From contig JAFAEB010000179.1 in NCBI GenBank assembly GCA_023424235.1, positions 1 to 20,773 on the forward strand: a stretch of 20,773 nucleotides of DNA. Reading direction: 5' to 3'. Origin of the DNA: Bacillota bacterium. GTDB taxonomy: Bacteria; Bacillota; Clostridia; Lachnospirales; Lachnospiraceae. Shown piece after piece: positions 8,874 through 14,812 of the stretch; position 1 is the first letter of the stretch; the number at the start of each line of letters is the position of its first letter. Made by a program: the position numbers and the translations under genes. Under the pieces are notes generated by a model that saw only the letters and a program-made list of their open reading frames with translations, did no database searches and was not told the DNA's origin.

Positions 8874-10376
8874 CTATATTGTTCCATCCCATGTACTAAC
8901 TTTCGTCTTTTGCATTTCTTCCTCGTCAAACCATAAAGTAGTTACTGTTTTACTTTCTGTAAAGAATTTAACACCATCTTTACCAAGACAATGTAAATCA
9001 CCAAAGAAAGAATCCTTGTGACCACTAAATGGGAATACGCCAACAGGTACTGGTATACCCACATTTACTCCAACCATACCACCATCCGTACGTGACACAA
9101 ATTCTCTTGCATAATATCCATTTTGTGTATAGATAACAGAGCCATTTGCAAATGGATTTGCATTCATTATCTTAAGTCCCTCTTCAAAGTTCTTTACTCT
9201 TTTAACACAAAGTACTGGTCCAAAGATTTCTTTTGTTCCAATCGTCATATCCTCTGTTACATGATCAAAAATTGTAGGTCCAATATAAAAACCATTTTCG
9301 AAGCCTTCTACACTTACATCTCTACCATCAAGAACTAAAGTAGCACCTTCTTCAATACCCTTTTCAATCCAGCCTAGTACTCTACTTTTATGAGCTGGTG
9401 TAACAACAGGACCTATTTCTGAGTCCTCATGATATGCAGGTCCAATTTTTCTAAGTTTTGTAAGTTCAACGATTGTCTTTACAAATTCATCTGCAATTTC
9501 TTCTTCTACAACTGCAACTGGCAATGCCATACATCTCTCACCTGCGCATCCAAAAGCAGAATTAAGTATACTTGCAGCAACACGCTTAATTGGAGCATCT
9601 TTTAATACTAATGCATGGTTTTTTGCTTCACATAAAGCTTGCACACGTTTACCATGAGAGGCAGCAATACCATATATATGTTTACCAACACTAGTAGATC
9701 CGACAAATGAGATACCTTTAATATCTTTGTGAGTTAAGAATAATTCAGCTTCATCTCTACTGCAAGTTATTATATTTACAACCCCATCCGGTACTCCAGC
9801 TTCCTTGTAAATCTCAGCCATTCTAAGGGCAGTTCTTGGAGTTTGTATGGACACTTTAAGTACAATCGTATTACCTGCTGCTATACACACTGGTGCCATC
9901 CAACCAAATGGAATCATAGCTGGGAAATTGAATGGAGTAATACCAGCAAAAACACCTAAGGATTCCCTGTAAAGAGTCGTATCATAACCAGTAGATGTAT
10001 TCATAATGGATTCACCCATCATAAGGGATGGAAGGGAGCATGCAAGCTCTGTTCCTTCAATTGCTTTAAGAACATCTCCTTCTGCTTCACTAAGTACTTT
10101 TCCATGTTCTGTAGCTACTAATAAAGTTAGTTCTTTTAAGTTTTGTTGTATTAACTCTCTAACTCTATACATAACTTTAACACGTTTCATAATCGGTACT
10201 TTTGACCATGTAGTGTAAGCATCTTTCGCTATTTGAATTACTTCTTCTACTTCTTCTTTGGTTGCACAAGGAACCTGTGCTACCACTTCTCCAGTACTTG
10301 GGTTATATAATTCATGAAATTTGGTTGTTTTAGAGGTTCTATAAGTACCTCCTGCAAAATATTTTAAAGTTTCCAT
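8874..10376 (-). CDS. iolA: Malonate/methylmalonate-semialdehyde dehydrogenase (CoA-acylating)
   Basis: A 500-residue aldehyde dehydrogenase of the MmsA/IolA type, also called mmsA. It converts malonate semialdehyde, or methylmalonate semialdehyde, to acetyl-CoA or propionyl-CoA at the end of the inositol pathway. TPFNFPAM carries the oxyanion Asn150, FVGSTSVGK (224-232) is the nucleotide loop, and Cys282 in GCAGERCMALP is the nucleophile. CEAKNH at 249-254 replaces the general-base ELGGK of ordinary ALDHs, as expected for this CoA-dependent branch, and the C-terminal PVGVFPFSGHKDSFFGDLH is typical of MMSDH. One oddity: the usual KPSE cofactor motif reads K174-V-S-I, without the glutamate. 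Start: AAGGAAA just upstream of the ATG. It lies 39 bases from iolC and 10 bases from iolD. Confidence 0.93.
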   Translation of the reverse strand: METLKYFAGGTYRTSKTTKFHELYNPSTGEVVAQVPCATKEEVEEVIQIAKDAYTTWSKVPIMKRVKVMYRVRELIQQNLKELTLLVATEHGKVLSEAEGDVLKAIEGTELACSLPSLMMGESIMNTSTGYDTTLYRESLGVFAGITPFNFPAMIPFGWMAPVCIAAGNTIVLKVSIQTPRTALRMAEIYKEAGVPDGVVNIITCSRDEAELFLTHKDIKGISFVGSTSVGKHIYGIAASHGKRVQALCEAKNHALVLKDAPIKRVAASILNSAFGCAGERCMALPVAVVEEEIADEFVKTIVELTKLRKIGPAYHEDSEIGPVVTPAHKSRVLGWIEKGIEEGATLVLDGRDVSVEGFENGFYIGPTIFDHVTEDMTIGTKEIFGPVLCVKRVKNFEEGLKIMNANPFANGSVIYTQNGYYAREFVSRTDGGMVGVNVGIPVPVGVFPFSGHKDSFFGDLHCLGKDGVKFFTESKTVTTLWFDEEEMQKTKVSTWDGTI

Positions 10377-10415
10377 TTTATTTCCTTTCTATATCTGTTA
10401 ACATGCAATTATAAG

Positions 10416-11435
10416 TTACTCTTTCACCTTTATTAAACTTGTTAGGTCAGTTGTTGAGTTTTTCATAAACTCACGTAATGACTCATAAGAAGGCATATCT
10501 TTTGAACAAGCGTGACTAGCTACTAGCATGGCTGCACTAGCACTACCCATTAAGAGGCAATTTGTGATATCCTCCCCTTCTAATAATCCAAATAAGAAAG
10601 CAGATGCATAACCATCTCCGCCACCAAAGGATTTAAGTAACTTAACTGGAAATGGTTTAACGCTATATTCTTTACCATCACTTGTGTGAGCTGTGGAGCC
10701 TTCTTTACCATGTTTAATAACTACAATTTGACATCCTAATGAATGATAATACGAAGCCGTTTGCTTATCCTCATGTTCATGAAATGTAAATCGTTCCGTT
10801 AAATCAAACTCTTCTCTAGAGCCTAGTATAATATCACTTTCCCTTGCTACAATGGAATAATAAACTGTGATCTCATCCAAGCTCTTCCATGTATAAGCTC
10901 TGTAATCTATATCAAAAATAACTTTAACATTATGTTTTTTTGCAATGGACAAGGCTTTTAGACAAGCTTCTCTTGAAGGACTTTTAGCAAGTGCAGTCCC
11001 AGATATTAAAATAGCTTTTGCTCTCTTTATGTAATCTTCGCTAATGTCATCACAGGATAATTGTAAATCAGCAGCATCATTACGATACATTAAAATACTA
11101 CTTTCTGTTTCACTTAAAATTTCAGTAAAGGTCAGTCCTAGCTTCTCACCATGCAAGCATTTAGAAATATGACTTGTATCAATACCTTCTTCTCTAAAAT
11201 AATCAATTACAAAGTCTCCAAATTGATCGTCTGAAACCTTTGCTATAAACCCTATTTTTTTTCCTAATCGTGAAAGTCCTACTGCAATATTAGCAGGTGA
11301 ACCACCAAGATATTTTTCAAAATTAGAGCTCTTCTTTAATGGTTTATAATAATCCGTCGGATTAAAATCAATTGCAACTCTACCAATTAAAATCACATCT
11401 AATTCTCTTTGGTCATCAAATGTAATATATTTCAT
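10416..11435 (-). CDS. iolC: 5-dehydro-2-deoxygluconokinase
   Basis: A 339-residue PfkB-family (ribokinase-like) kinase that phosphorylates 2-deoxy-5-keto-gluconate with ATP to give DKGP. The first PfkB signature is GGSPANIAVGLSRLGKK (44-60). The second carries the catalytic base D274 in SFGGGDGYASAFLFGLLEG, where GGGD replaces the more common GAGD anion-hole sequence. FDIDYRAYTW (174-183) is typical of IolC. Length is normal. Start: AGAAGG about eleven bases upstream of the ATG. It lies between the HAD-like gene and iolA; a hairpin sits in its leader. The DKGP aldolase gene (iolJ) that should use its product is not in this window. Confidence 0.93.
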   Translation of the reverse strand: MKYITFDDQRELDVILIGRVAIDFNPTDYYKPLKKSSNFEKYLGGSPANIAVGLSRLGKKIGFIAKVSDDQFGDFVIDYFREEGIDTSHISKCLHGEKLGLTFTEILSETESSILMYRNDAADLQLSCDDISEDYIKRAKAILISGTALAKSPSREACLKALSIAKKHNVKVIFDIDYRAYTWKSLDEITVYYSIVARESDIILGSREEFDLTERFTFHEHEDKQTASYYHSLGCQIVVIKHGKEGSTAHTSDGKEYSVKPFPVKLLKSFGGGDGYASAFLFGLLEGEDITNCLLMGSASAAMLVASHACSKDMPSYESLREFMKNSTTDLTSLIKVKE

Positions 11436-11458
11436 GCGATATCGCCTTCTTTCTAAGC

Positions 11459-11494
11459 GTAGATATCTTTCTTATCAATAAGCGTAATATCTAC
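11459..11494 (-). other. Hairpin in the leader of iolC
   Basis: GTAGATAT (11459-11466) pairs with ATATCTAC (11487-11494), and CTTAT (11471-11475) pairs with ATAAG (11478-11482) inside it. The sequence AAGCGTA-ATATCT is also repeated directly (near 11455 and 11481). On the minus strand no T tract follows, so this is not a typical terminator for the upstream gene. T6 lies at 11495-11500 on the plus strand, where no gene needs it. It may be an intercistronic RNA element or a protein-binding site. Confidence 0.4.
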
Positions 11495-11504
11495 TTTTTT
11501 ACTT

Positions 11505-12032
11505 TTATTCTAAACTAGCATTTAACTTTTCAATAAGCGGAAGTAGTTCCTCTGGTTTGTGAATAATATAATCTGGTACTTGTTCACTTGATTCTGGATT
11601 CATATTATATCTAGGAGACCAATCAAGTAAAATTGATGTAATACCAAATTGATTCGCACCTAAAATGTCTTTTTTAACGTTGTTTCCAACCATTACGATA
11701 CGTTTTTTATCCGCTTCGCTTAAATTATTTTTTTCCATTGCATCAATGAACATTTTCCTTGATGGTTTTTGCTCACCAACAATTTCTGAAATCGTTCTCG
11801 TTTTAAAGCAATATCCTAATCCATTCTCATTATAAACATTTGTAAAGGATTGTTCTTCACCATCAGCAACCATTGCAATTAAATAACCTTCCTTGTATAA
11901 GGTTACAAGCATATTTTCTGCTCCTTCAATGGTATTCGCATGAACTACAATACCATGTTCATCTCTTATTTCACTAGATTCATCAATAATGGTATCTCCA
12001 CTATCAATAAATATAATTAACTTTTTATTCAT
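11505..12032 (-). CDS. HAD-superfamily hydrolase-like protein, function unknown
   Basis: A 175-residue soluble protein with a HAD-type Rossmann core. Motif I is FIDSGDTIID with nucleophile D10; the usual second Asp (D+2) is Gly12, a D-x-G-x-T variant seen in some HAD groups. The motif II region is VADGEE (56-61) instead of a plain Ser/Thr strand end, motif III is probably K89 (GEQKPSRKMF), and motif IV is MVGNNVKKDILGA (114-126), with Asn where the first acidic residue usually stands. The segment between motifs I and II is too short for a large cap, so it would be a capless phosphatase-like protein. Start: AGGAGG six bases before the ATG. Lying between GH105 and iolC, it may act on a phosphorylated intermediate or sugar phosphate, or be weakly active or inactive; the substrate is unknown. 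Confidence 0.75.
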   Translation of the reverse strand: MNKKLIIFIDSGDTIIDESSEIRDEHGIVVHANTIEGAENMLVTLYKEGYLIAMVADGEEQSFTNVYNENGLGYCFKTRTISEIVGEQKPSRKMFIDAMEKNNLSEADKKRIVMVGNNVKKDILGANQFGITSILLDWSPRYNMNPESSEQVPDYIIHKPEELLPLIEKLNASLE

Positions 12033-12055
12033 TGAAACCTCCTTAAACGAAACTA

Positions 12056-12097
12056 TTAGTTAAAAAATCACTTATATTCTGTTAATGATTTAACTAA
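12056..12097 (-). other. Hairpin between GH105 and the HAD-like gene
   Basis: TGATTTAACTAA (12086-12097) is complementary to TTAGTT plus AAATCA (12056-12070) if three A residues bulge out, giving a 12-bp AT-rich stem with a 15-base loop. It nearly fills the 74-base gap. No T tract follows on the minus strand, so it looks like an intercistronic RNA structure, not a terminator. Confidence 0.4.
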
Positions 12098-12106
12098 CAA
12101 AGATAT

Positions 12107-13237
12107 TTAGTTAAGCAATTCTAATAAAAACAAGATAGCCAAGGCTTGACCATAAGGCATGGTTCTAAGTTCTACTTCCTTATAATACTGCTTTGTATCT
12201 CTTCCCATATAAGTTCCATAGGATACTTGACTGAGGTGACCATCTTCATTAATGAGCTTTACTATTGGTGCAACTGCTTTGTAAGCACATTCTACATATT
12301 CTTGGTCAATGATACCCATATGTGCTGCTTTTAATATCCCATAAGCGATACCACAGGTTGCGCTCGCCTCAACATAGGAAGTAGGGTCATCGATTAATGT
12401 ATGCCACATACCAGATGGATCTTGATATTTCTTCATGGATTCCACTTGTCTGTCTAATGCGCTAATTAAAAATCTCTTAATACTAGGTTCACACTCAATC
12501 ATGTCAAGGAATTCTGGAATAGCAATCGTTATCCAACAATTACCTCTTCCCCATAAAGCTTCTGCAAAATTATGACTTCCTTTAAAGGTCCATCCATGAT
12601 ACCAAAGGCCTGTTTCTTTATCTGCTAAATATTTAATATGTAATAAAAATTGATACTTTGCTACTTCGATCCAATCATTTCTACCAAGTAACTTTCCGAT
12701 CTTTCCTAAAAACAATACCGTCATAAATAAAGTATCAGCCCATAGTTCACCTTCATTTAAAGTATCACTGGTTAAATGCTGGAATCCACCTTCTTTCGTT
12801 TTAGGAAGATCGTTAACTAACCAATTCGCCCATTCAATACATATGTCCTTATATTTTTCATCTAAGGTATACTCATATAAATATGCTAATGTAAGCAATG
12901 GAGCTGCTGTATTAACATTTTTAGTTGGTAGTCCGATGATTAGCTGCTCTTCATAATAACGGGTTAAAATATCTAAATACTTTGAATCCTTGGTTACATC
13001 AAACATTCTCCATAAGCCGAACAGACCAACTCCTTGTGGCCATTCCCAATGCTTATAGCGATTTAAGTCATCACCTGCAAGACTATTTTTTTTCATTATC
13101 TCAATGAATGTATCATCATCTTCATATAGAGTTTCTTTAAAGCTATCAATTACTAAAGCTAATTTCTCCTTAACTTCTTTAATATCAAACTCCATACTTG
13201 ATAATTCATTGATTAAGGGACTCACTAAACTTTGCAT
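12107..13237 (-). CDS. Unsaturated uronyl hydrolase, glycoside hydrolase family 105
   Basis: A 376-residue (alpha/alpha)6-barrel protein of the GH105/GH88 type (YteR/YesR-like). These enzymes remove the 4,5-unsaturated uronic acid that polysaccharide lyases leave at the non-reducing end of pectin, rhamnogalacturonan or related oligosaccharides. Signs are ELWADTLFM (164-172) with the expected catalytic Asp168, WYHGWTF (212-218), the ALWGRGNCW block (227-235), SGMWHTLIDDPTSYVEASAT (275-294) and the C-terminal GQALAILFLLELL. No signal peptide, so it should act in the cytoplasm. Start: AAGGAT nine bases before the ATG. It is the first gene of the leftward operon and faces the AraC regulator. Its place ahead of inositol genes is unusual. 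Specificity for galacturonyl or glucuronyl ends is not readable. Confidence 0.88.
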   Translation of the reverse strand: MQSLVSPLINELSSMEFDIKEVKEKLALVIDSFKETLYEDDDTFIEIMKKNSLAGDDLNRYKHWEWPQGVGLFGLWRMFDVTKDSKYLDILTRYYEEQLIIGLPTKNVNTAAPLLTLAYLYEYTLDEKYKDICIEWANWLVNDLPKTKEGGFQHLTSDTLNEGELWADTLFMTVLFLGKIGKLLGRNDWIEVAKYQFLLHIKYLADKETGLWYHGWTFKGSHNFAEALWGRGNCWITIAIPEFLDMIECEPSIKRFLISALDRQVESMKKYQDPSGMWHTLIDDPTSYVEASATCGIAYGILKAAHMGIIDQEYVECAYKAVAPIVKLINEDGHLSQVSYGTYMGRDTKQYYKEVELRTMPYGQALAILFLLELLN

Positions 13238-13337
13238 TTTTCCATATCCTTCCTAAATTACAACAATTTTTAATCTTTTCTTCAGTTCATTGTTCAATAA
13301 GTGAATATAAACAAAATACTTTAGTTACACACGAAAC

Positions 13338-13356
13338 AATGTATATATTATACATT
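13338..13356. promoter_or_regulatory. Palindrome overlapping a possible -10 box upstream of the operon
   Basis: AATGTATA and TATACATT form a perfect 8-bp inverted repeat around TAT. The minus strand of the palindrome holds TATAAT (13352-13347) preceded by TG, about 110 bases before the GH105 start, so it could be an operator over the operon promoter. No good -35 box is visible at the right distance, and the region is very AT-rich, so the call is tentative. Confidence 0.3.
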
Positions 13357-13437
13357 AAAAAACAAATATAACTTTATTAATTGTTTAAATAGTAAATTTT
13401 ATATATATATCATAACAACATAGTTCTACTTATTCTA

Positions 13438-13466
13438 TTCATTAATTGCGGAAAACTTCTTATAAT
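13438..13466 (+). promoter_or_regulatory. Candidate promoter of the AraC-family gene
   Basis: TATAAT at 13461-13466 follows TTCATT (13438-13443) at 17 bases and lies 55 bases before the regulator's start codon. The -10 is perfect and the -35 weak, as expected for a gene that may need activation or is weakly expressed. Confidence 0.45.
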
Positions 13467-13520
13467 ATTGCATTTTTTGCGTTTCAATGATATAGTTAAA
13501 ATAAAACGTTAGGAGGTTCT

Positions 13521-14444
13521 ATGTTAATAAATAATAAATTATTATACGAAAAAGAATACCTTGTAGAAATGGGCACACCAAATGAAGATTTATACTACTT
13601 TTTTGACTATGATGAACGTTCCTTTCAAATTAACATGGAATTTCAACATTTTCATCATTTTTATGAAATTCATATATTACTTGATTCCTTTGCGAATCAT
13701 ATTATCGAAGGTAATTTATATGGAATTAAATTATTTGATATCGTTTGTTTAAAACCTTATATTCTACATAAATCAGAATATCCAGAAGGTGCACCTAAAA
13801 AAAGATTAATTATTCAGTTTAATATGCCTTCTCAGATAGACATTCTACAAAATCAGTTTGATAAGGTAATGAGTATTTTTGAAGCTCCACTACCTATTTA
13901 CCGATTTGAACAAAAAGAACAAGAGCAGATCCTTAGCTTATTAAATGAAATTTATTCCATATCTAAAACGAAAAATTCATTAAACCTTTTGTATATACAT
14001 ACTAAATTTATTGAATTTATTTGTGCTATTTATAAGAATAGCTCAAAAAACATTTACGAACCTGAAAGTATTAATACAACCTCTTCAAAAATATATTCCA
14101 TAACCTCCTATATTCATAATCACTACAAAGAGGAGTTATCCTTAGAGATTATTGCGAAGAAATTTTATGTTAGTACCTATTATCTTTCTCATTTATTCAA
14201 AGAAGTAACAGGATTTACCTTAATTAATTACATACAGATGACAAGGATAAGAAACGCCCAACAATTATTACTATTTACGGATAATAAGATAACTGATATT
14301 GCTGAGCAATGTGGATTTACTAGTTTCTCACAATTTAATCGTGTATTTAATAAGTTTTGTAATACATCTCCAAGAAACTACAGATTACAAGGTAATCTAC
14401 ACAGTAACTTCACTTCCATTCCAGCTCTATACACAAGAGATTAA
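13521..14444 (+). CDS. AraC-family transcriptional regulator
   Basis: A 307-residue DNA-binding protein. The N-terminal half (about 25-130) is a cupin-like sensor domain (FQHFHHFYEIHILLD, then LYGIKLFDIVCLKPY). The C-terminal 100 residues hold the two AraC helix-turn-helix units: LSLEIIAKKFYVSTYYLSHLFKEVTG (about 207-231) and ITDIAEQCGFTSFSQFNRVFNKFCNTSPRNYR (about 257-288), with the normal family spacing. AGGAGG four bases upstream fixes the ATG. It is transcribed divergently from the GH105-iol-GH38 operon across 283 bases, which makes it the natural local regulator, probably an activator that responds to a sugar or inositol-related ligand. The ligand cannot be read from the sequence. It is not the IolR repressor of Bacillus, which is a DeoR-type protein. 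Confidence 0.93.
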   Translation: MLINNKLLYEKEYLVEMGTPNEDLYYFFDYDERSFQINMEFQHFHHFYEIHILLDSFANHIIEGNLYGIKLFDIVCLKPYILHKSEYPEGAPKKRLIIQFNMPSQIDILQNQFDKVMSIFEAPLPIYRFEQKEQEQILSLLNEIYSISKTKNSLNLLYIHTKFIEFICAIYKNSSKNIYEPESINTTSSKIYSITSYIHNHYKEELSLEIIAKKFYVSTYYLSHLFKEVTGFTLINYIQMTRIRNAQQLLLFTDNKITDIAEQCGFTSFSQFNRVFNKFCNTSPRNYRLQGNLHSNFTSIPALYTRD

Positions 14445-14458
14445 AATATTTATAAAAT

Positions 14459-14491
14459 GGGGCTACCACACGAATGATATGCTCCTTTTTT
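14459..14491 (+). terminator. Probable terminator of the AraC-family gene
   Basis: GGGGC (14459-14463) can pair with GCTCC (14481-14485, one G-U), directly followed by T6 (14486-14491), 14 bases after the AraC stop. The stem is only five pairs with a long loop, so termination may be incomplete. Confidence 0.4.
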
Positions 14492-14517
14492 ACATCATGA
14501 TGTTTATCACATTTAAT
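14489..14517 (+). promoter_or_regulatory. Candidate sigma-A promoter for the structured RNA
   Basis: TTTACA (14489-14494) and TTTAAT (14512-14517) are 17 bases apart, and each matches the sigma-A consensus at five of six positions. A start about seven bases on (near 14524) would place the RNA 5' end just before the closing stem at 14526, which supports a real transcription unit. Confidence 0.5.
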
Positions 14518-14703
14518 GTTATATAAATAGCGTGTGATTACGATCCAATAGAAACACCTTCTCACTCCTTGCCACACATAACGGTACGAAAGCCGTGACA
14601 GATATTGCTTCTGCTAAAGCTTAAGTACCGATGGCAGCAAAGAGTCTCTTTATGGATACATAACCACACGCTATTCTTTTATAAATCTATGTGATAAACA
14701 TTA
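14498..14703. repeat. Long imperfect inverted repeat enclosing the candidate RNA
   Basis: ATGTTTATCACAT (14500-14512) is perfectly complementary to ATGTGATAAACAT (14689-14701), 13 bp, and the outer T-A pair at 14498/14703 extends it. It lies exactly outside the 11-bp closing stem, separated from it by 13 unmatched bases on each side. The left arm overlaps the -10 box of the candidate promoter. No target-site duplication is seen. Confidence 0.65.
14524..14680 (+). ncRNA. Candidate structured non-coding RNA with 6S-like fold
   Basis: About 157 bases that fold as follows on the plus strand. The closing stem is 11 perfect pairs (AATAGCGTGTG 14526-14536 with CACACGCTATT 14665-14675) and continues with interruptions to 14547/14653. 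A large central bubble has 22 bases on the left (14548-14569) and 16 on the right (14637-14652); the right strand can form a small AAAGA/TCTTT hairpin (639-643/647-651 of the 14 kb block). Inner stems follow: TGCCA with TGGCA (14570-14574/14632-14636), CGGTAC with GTACCG (14582-14587/14625-14630), and an apical hairpin CAGA/TCTG (14599-14602/14610-14613). Closing stem, bubble with a 3'-strand hairpin and terminal stem-loop are the architecture known for 6S RNA, and the length fits. No sequence identity to a known 6S RNA is claimed. The strand is chosen from the promoter and terminators. Alternatives are another structured RNA class or a remnant mobile repeat. Confidence 0.5.
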
Positions 14704-14719
14704 AAGTTTATGATTTCTA

Positions 14720-14769
14720 AGGACTGCTCTGTTTTTTTACAAGAAACTTACAGCAACAGCCCTTTTTTT
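14720..14769 (+). terminator. Intrinsic terminator downstream of the structured RNA
   Basis: AGGACTGCTCTGT (14720-14732) pairs with ACAGCAACAGCCCT (14750-14763) with two mismatches and one bulge, and T7 (14763-14769) follows on the plus strand. The opposite strand has no T tract after the hairpin, so it serves plus-strand transcripts: the structured RNA or read-through from the AraC gene. Confidence 0.65.
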
Positions 14770-14812
14770 GGTGACTTAATCTACATTTTAAGGACTTTGG
14801 GATTTTAGGGAT

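Larger units (their letters stand above)
14445..14812. other. 368-base region without a protein gene: structured RNA and terminators
   Basis: No credible coding frame is seen between the AraC stop and the end of the large minus-strand gene. From left to right it holds a weak terminator hairpin with T6 (14459-14491), a promoter-like pair of boxes (14489-14517), a large set of nested inverted repeats (14498-14703) and a second terminator hairpin with T7 (14720-14769). Each is annotated separately. Confidence 0.7.

Noticed and set aside
8864..8929. 22-codon N-terminal extension of IolD
   Set aside because: It would overlap the end of iolA, is rich in Lys/Arg unlike the family, and AGGAGG points to the ATG at 8863.
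13401..13411. AT dinucleotide run in the divergent promoter region
   Set aside because: Short, low complexity and expected in AT-rich intergenic DNA.
14299..14526. Plus-strand open frame of 75 codons overlapping the AraC gene end
   Set aside because: It overlaps the conserved second helix-turn-helix in another frame and runs into the terminator and promoter boxes; no Shine-Dalgarno sequence.
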